From positions 195,043,415 through 195,107,414 of the forward strand of contig NC_059074.1 in the NCBI RefSeq assembly GCF_020497125.1: a stretch of DNA of 64,000 nucleotides, written 5' to 3'. Position 1 is the stretch's first letter. Every line of letters begins with the position of its first letter. The translations under genes and the position numbers were made by a program. Below the pieces are notes generated by a model. The model did no database searches, was not told the origin of the DNA, and was given only the letters and a program-made list of their open reading frames with translations. This DNA is from Mauremys mutica. Taxonomy: Eukaryota > Chordata > Testudines > Geoemydidae. Below, one piece after another: positions 62,790-64,000 of the stretch.

Positions 62790-63285
62790 CGCCTAGGATG
62801 AGGGTCCCACGGAGAAGGGGCGCTTGGCTCAGCGCCTTAGGAAGGGGGGGGGGGTGGATTTCACACACTCCAGCGCGGTCAGGGATGGGGGCCCCGAAAC
62901 GTCTCCTCTGTCACCTGGGCTTCTCCCAAACCGAGACCCCGACTCTGAACACCCTCCACCCTGCTGTGTGCCACCTCTCTCAGCCGGGGCTTGGACCAGA
63001 CGTTTGCAAACAGCCCCTGTGTTTATAATGGGGACAGATCCAAAGCCCAGTCCCAAATGCCCCTCGAGCTTCGAGGTCTTGGAAGCTGGGATTCAGATGT
63101 TGTGGCTTCTGCCACCCCGTAGATCTCTGCTCCTTCCTGCTGGAGACGCAGCTCTGCTTCCATCATATTCCCCCAAGCCAAGAGTTCTCTGCTCCAGAGA
63201 GACGCCAAGAGCCAGCTCTTCATTTGCTAGACCCCAAGCTTCCCGAGGAGGGTGAACTGAGTCATGAGCTGGCCCCTTTCTGGTT
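62790..63285. other. Upstream flank of LGALSL
   Basis: No gene recognised. The G-run GGGGGGGGGG near 62846 and short GC-rich frames have no domain support. Confidence 0.4.
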
Positions 63286-63292
63286 CCCTTAG

Positions 63293-64000
63293 CACGGGGT
63301 GGGCAAACTTTTTGGCCCAAGGACCACATCTGGGTATCGAAATTGTATGGCTGGCCATGAATGCTCATGATATTGGGGTGCGGGAGGGAGTGAGGACTCT
63401 GGGGGTGTAGACTCTGGGCTGGGGGTGGGGATGAGGGGTTTGGAGTGTAGGAGGGTGCTCCAGGCTGAGACTGAGGGGTTTGGAGGGCAGGAGGGGGCTC
63501 AGGGCTGAGGCAGGGGGTGAGTGCTCCGGCTGGGGGTGCAGGCTCTGGGGTGGGGCTGAGGATGAGGGGTTTGGGGTGCAAGAGGGTGCTCTGGGCTTGG
63601 ATCAGGGCTGGGGTAAGGGATTGGGGTGCGAGAGGGGCTCAGGGATGCAGGCTCCAGGCTGCACTTACCTCAAGCGGCTCCTGGAAGCAACGGCATCTCC
63701 CTTCTTTGGCTCCTATGCAGAGGCGCAGTCAGGTGGCTCTGCTGAGCGTTGCCCTGTCCACAGGCACTGCCCCTGCAGCTCCCATTGGCTGCAGTTCCCG
63801 GCCAATGGGAGCTGCAGGGGCAGTGTGTGGAGCAGAGCCCCCTGGCAGCCCCCTTACATGTAGGAGCCAGAAGGAGGACATGCCATTGCTTCTGGGAGCC
63901 ACGCGGAGCGGCCCACAACCCTGCTCCCCAGCTTGAACGCTGGAGTGGGGCAAACCCCAGACCCGGCTCCCCAGTGGGAGCTTGAGGATTGGATTAAAAT
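63293..64000. mobile_element. hAT-type element with G-rich minisatellite, cut by window end
   Basis: Begins CACGGGGTGGGCAAACTTTT then TTGGCCCAAGGACCACATC, an hAT-like terminus. The interior from about 63375 to 63660 is a G-rich array (GGGGTGCAGGCTCTGGG, GATGAGGGGTTTGG units), followed by an inverted pair around CTGCAGCTCCCATTGG and CCAATGGGAGCTGCAG (63771-63815). The right end lies outside the window. Confidence 0.65.

Overview
The window is vertebrate nuclear DNA, most likely from a cryptodiran (hidden-necked) turtle. It has split genes with GT-AG introns, two CpG-island promoters and long AT-rich non-coding stretches. Its interspersed repeats are those expected in turtles: tRNA-headed SINEs with CR1-like tails (tortoise Pol III/SINE type), CR1 LINE 3' ends, Penelope-like elements, an RTE-type LINE, many hAT and PIF/Harbinger elements, and solo LTRs. 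There are no operons, CRISPR arrays or prokaryotic features. The species cannot be fixed from sequence alone.

One host protein-coding gene is complete: LGALSL (galectin-related protein), minus strand, five coding exons between 58017 and 62329. All splice sites were read directly and the phases join to give 171 codons plus a stop. Its promoter is the CpG island at about 61950-62780. A second CpG island at about 11700-12780 holds a minus-strand splice donor at 11987/11986. From the human gene order LGALSL-AFTPH, I infer that this is the non-coding first exon of AFTPH (aftiphilin). On that reading, 1-11986 is AFTPH intron 1 and 12.5-56 kb is the intergenic space between two genes in the same direction. 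No AFTPH coding exon was recognised in the first 12 kb.

The intergenic space is dominated by mobile elements. At 14.6-19.4 kb lies a broken RTE-like LINE, interrupted by a Penelope-like element with an exact 10-bp target duplication and 0.6-kb inverted arms; the LINE ends in a 113-bp palindrome and is followed by an hAT element with an exact 8-bp duplication. At 40.9-45.3 kb there is a four-layer nest: a LINE 3' end split by a PIF/Harbinger element (TAA duplication), which is split by an LTR-type insertion (TG...CA, GGCAG duplication), which in turn holds a CR1 and a tRNA-SINE. Solo LTRs with target duplications lie at 23.4, 29.5-30.2 and 59.9-60.6 kb. Two strong CTCF-like motifs at 22.5 and 26.4 kb point away from each other.

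The stretch from about 46 to 58 kb, downstream of LGALSL, has few recognisable young insertions but many copies of old short palindromic repeats with the core CATTGAAGTCAATGG. I see no coherent new gene system. The most notable items are the architecture of the Penelope-like insertion with its hammerhead-ribozyme-like motifs, the YY1-type tandem repeats in the presumed AFTPH promoter, the divergent CTCF pair, and the nested insertion.
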